A DNA stretch of 64,000 bases from Streptomyces diastaticus subsp. diastaticus (GTDB lineage Bacteria > Actinomycetota > Actinomycetes > Streptomycetales > Streptomycetaceae), in contig NZ_BLLN01000002.1 of the NCBI RefSeq assembly GCF_011170125.1, positions 529,501-593,500 on the forward strand, given 5' to 3'. Of the stretch, positions 63,791-64,000 are shown one piece after another. The notes beneath the pieces are model-generated. The model was not told the origin of the DNA and did no database searches. It saw only the letters and a program-made list of their open reading frames with translations. How positions within the stretch are numbered: position 1 is the stretch's first letter; every line of letters begins with the position of its first letter. The translations under genes were made by a program, and so were the position numbers.

Positions 63791-64000
63791 GTGGCCGAGG
63801 AACTCTCGGAGACCCCGAAGGAAATCGATGAGGCCGTGGCGGACTCCGGCGACCAGCCGATCAAGCAGCGGAAGAACGGGCTCTACCCCGCGCTCTCCGA
63901 CGAGCTCGCCGAGAACATGACGCAGGGCTGGGCCGACACCGAGCTGCACGGCCTCCAGCCGATCGAGCAGGCCGCCGAGACCGCCGGCCGCCGTGCCGCC
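63791..64000 (+). CDS. pepP: Xaa-Pro aminopeptidase, N-terminal part (runs off the window)
   Basis: GTG 63791 follows AGGAGGAATGCC, an ideal site. The visible 70 residues (AEELSETPKEIDEA, then KQRKNGLYPALSDELAENMTQGWADTEL, HGLQPIEQAAETAGRRAA) are the N terminus of the long streptomycete aminopeptidase P. It removes N-terminal residues before proline and uses manganese. The metal site lies beyond the window. It follows the phosphatase gene by 125 bases, in the same direction. Confidence 0.85.
   Translation, partial: MAEELSETPKEIDEAVADSGDQPIKQRKNGLYPALSDELAENMTQGWADTELHGLQPIEQAAETAGRRAA

Overview
The window is very GC-rich, with codons that nearly all end in G or C, GTG and TTG starts, AAGGAG-type ribosome binding sites and long spurious antisense frames. 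This points to a Streptomyces chromosome. Several genes are core Streptomyces genes: purD, dnaX with the SRP RNA beside it, upp, tadA, the sporulation sigma factors sigF and sigN, and the spore-wall protein gene nepA. Their order matches, from memory, the S. coelicolor block around SCO4068 down to SCO4002. Three perfect ParB-binding parS sites place the segment in the origin-proximal half of the chromosome. There is no CRISPR array, IS element, integrase or prophage.

Layout. 1-4.8 kb: end of a membrane protein gene, purD, dnaX, SRP RNA and tRNA-Ser(GGA). 5.2-8.5 kb: SulP anion transporter, an anti-sigma-type ATPase, PhnA-like and ArsR-like genes, with a strong AT-rich palindrome upstream of sulP. 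9-12.5 kb: a UvrA-like ABC protein, then AraC and VOC genes. 12.7-18.6 kb: an accessory stretch with a membrane Mrr-type nuclease, a minisatellite, an unknown 317-aa protein and a TerD-nuclease fusion. 18.8-21.9 kb: TauE/SafE transporter, a decayed molybdopterin-enzyme gene, repeats, an SDR and a HhH-GPD protein. 22-28.6 kb: secreted M28 peptidase, a LytR_C protein, upp, the tadA pair, tRNA-Ser(CGA) and a small membrane protein. 28.8-36.5 kb: sigF, sigN, then a MarR regulator with its operator, an MFS exporter with carboxypeptidase-regulatory-like domains and a YceI protein carrying the same kind of domain. 36.7-42.8 kb: a damaged PPOX gene, a TetR/MFS operon with its operator, a secreted EEP phosphoesterase, a degenerate orphan response regulator and DUF2797. 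43.2-50 kb: tRNA-Arg(ACG), tRNA-Ser(GCT), a subtilisin inhibitor and a 1799-aa PAS pseudokinase/receiver protein whose gene contains the parS cluster. 50-64 kb: acyl-CoA ligase, an ECF sigma factor, a DUF1906 protein, nepA, tRNA-Ser(TGA), HtrA, GDPD, another anti-sigma-type ATPase, DUF5926, a prim-pol-like protein, a PP2C phosphatase with a coupled leader peptide, and the start of pepP.

How the parts connect. sigF, sigN and nepA form a developmental set: SigN is known to drive nepA in S. coelicolor. Two HATPase_c_2 proteins and a GAF-PP2C phosphatase are the kinds of partner that control SigB/F-type sigma factors. Four transporter or lipid loci (sulP, marR-MFS, tetR-MFS, acyl-CoA ligase) each have a clear palindromic operator. 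All four tRNA-Ser isoacceptors named here (GGA, CGA, GCT, TGA) lie within about 51 kb.

Limits: all calls come from reading the sequence. Domain names rest on recognised motifs, without any database search.
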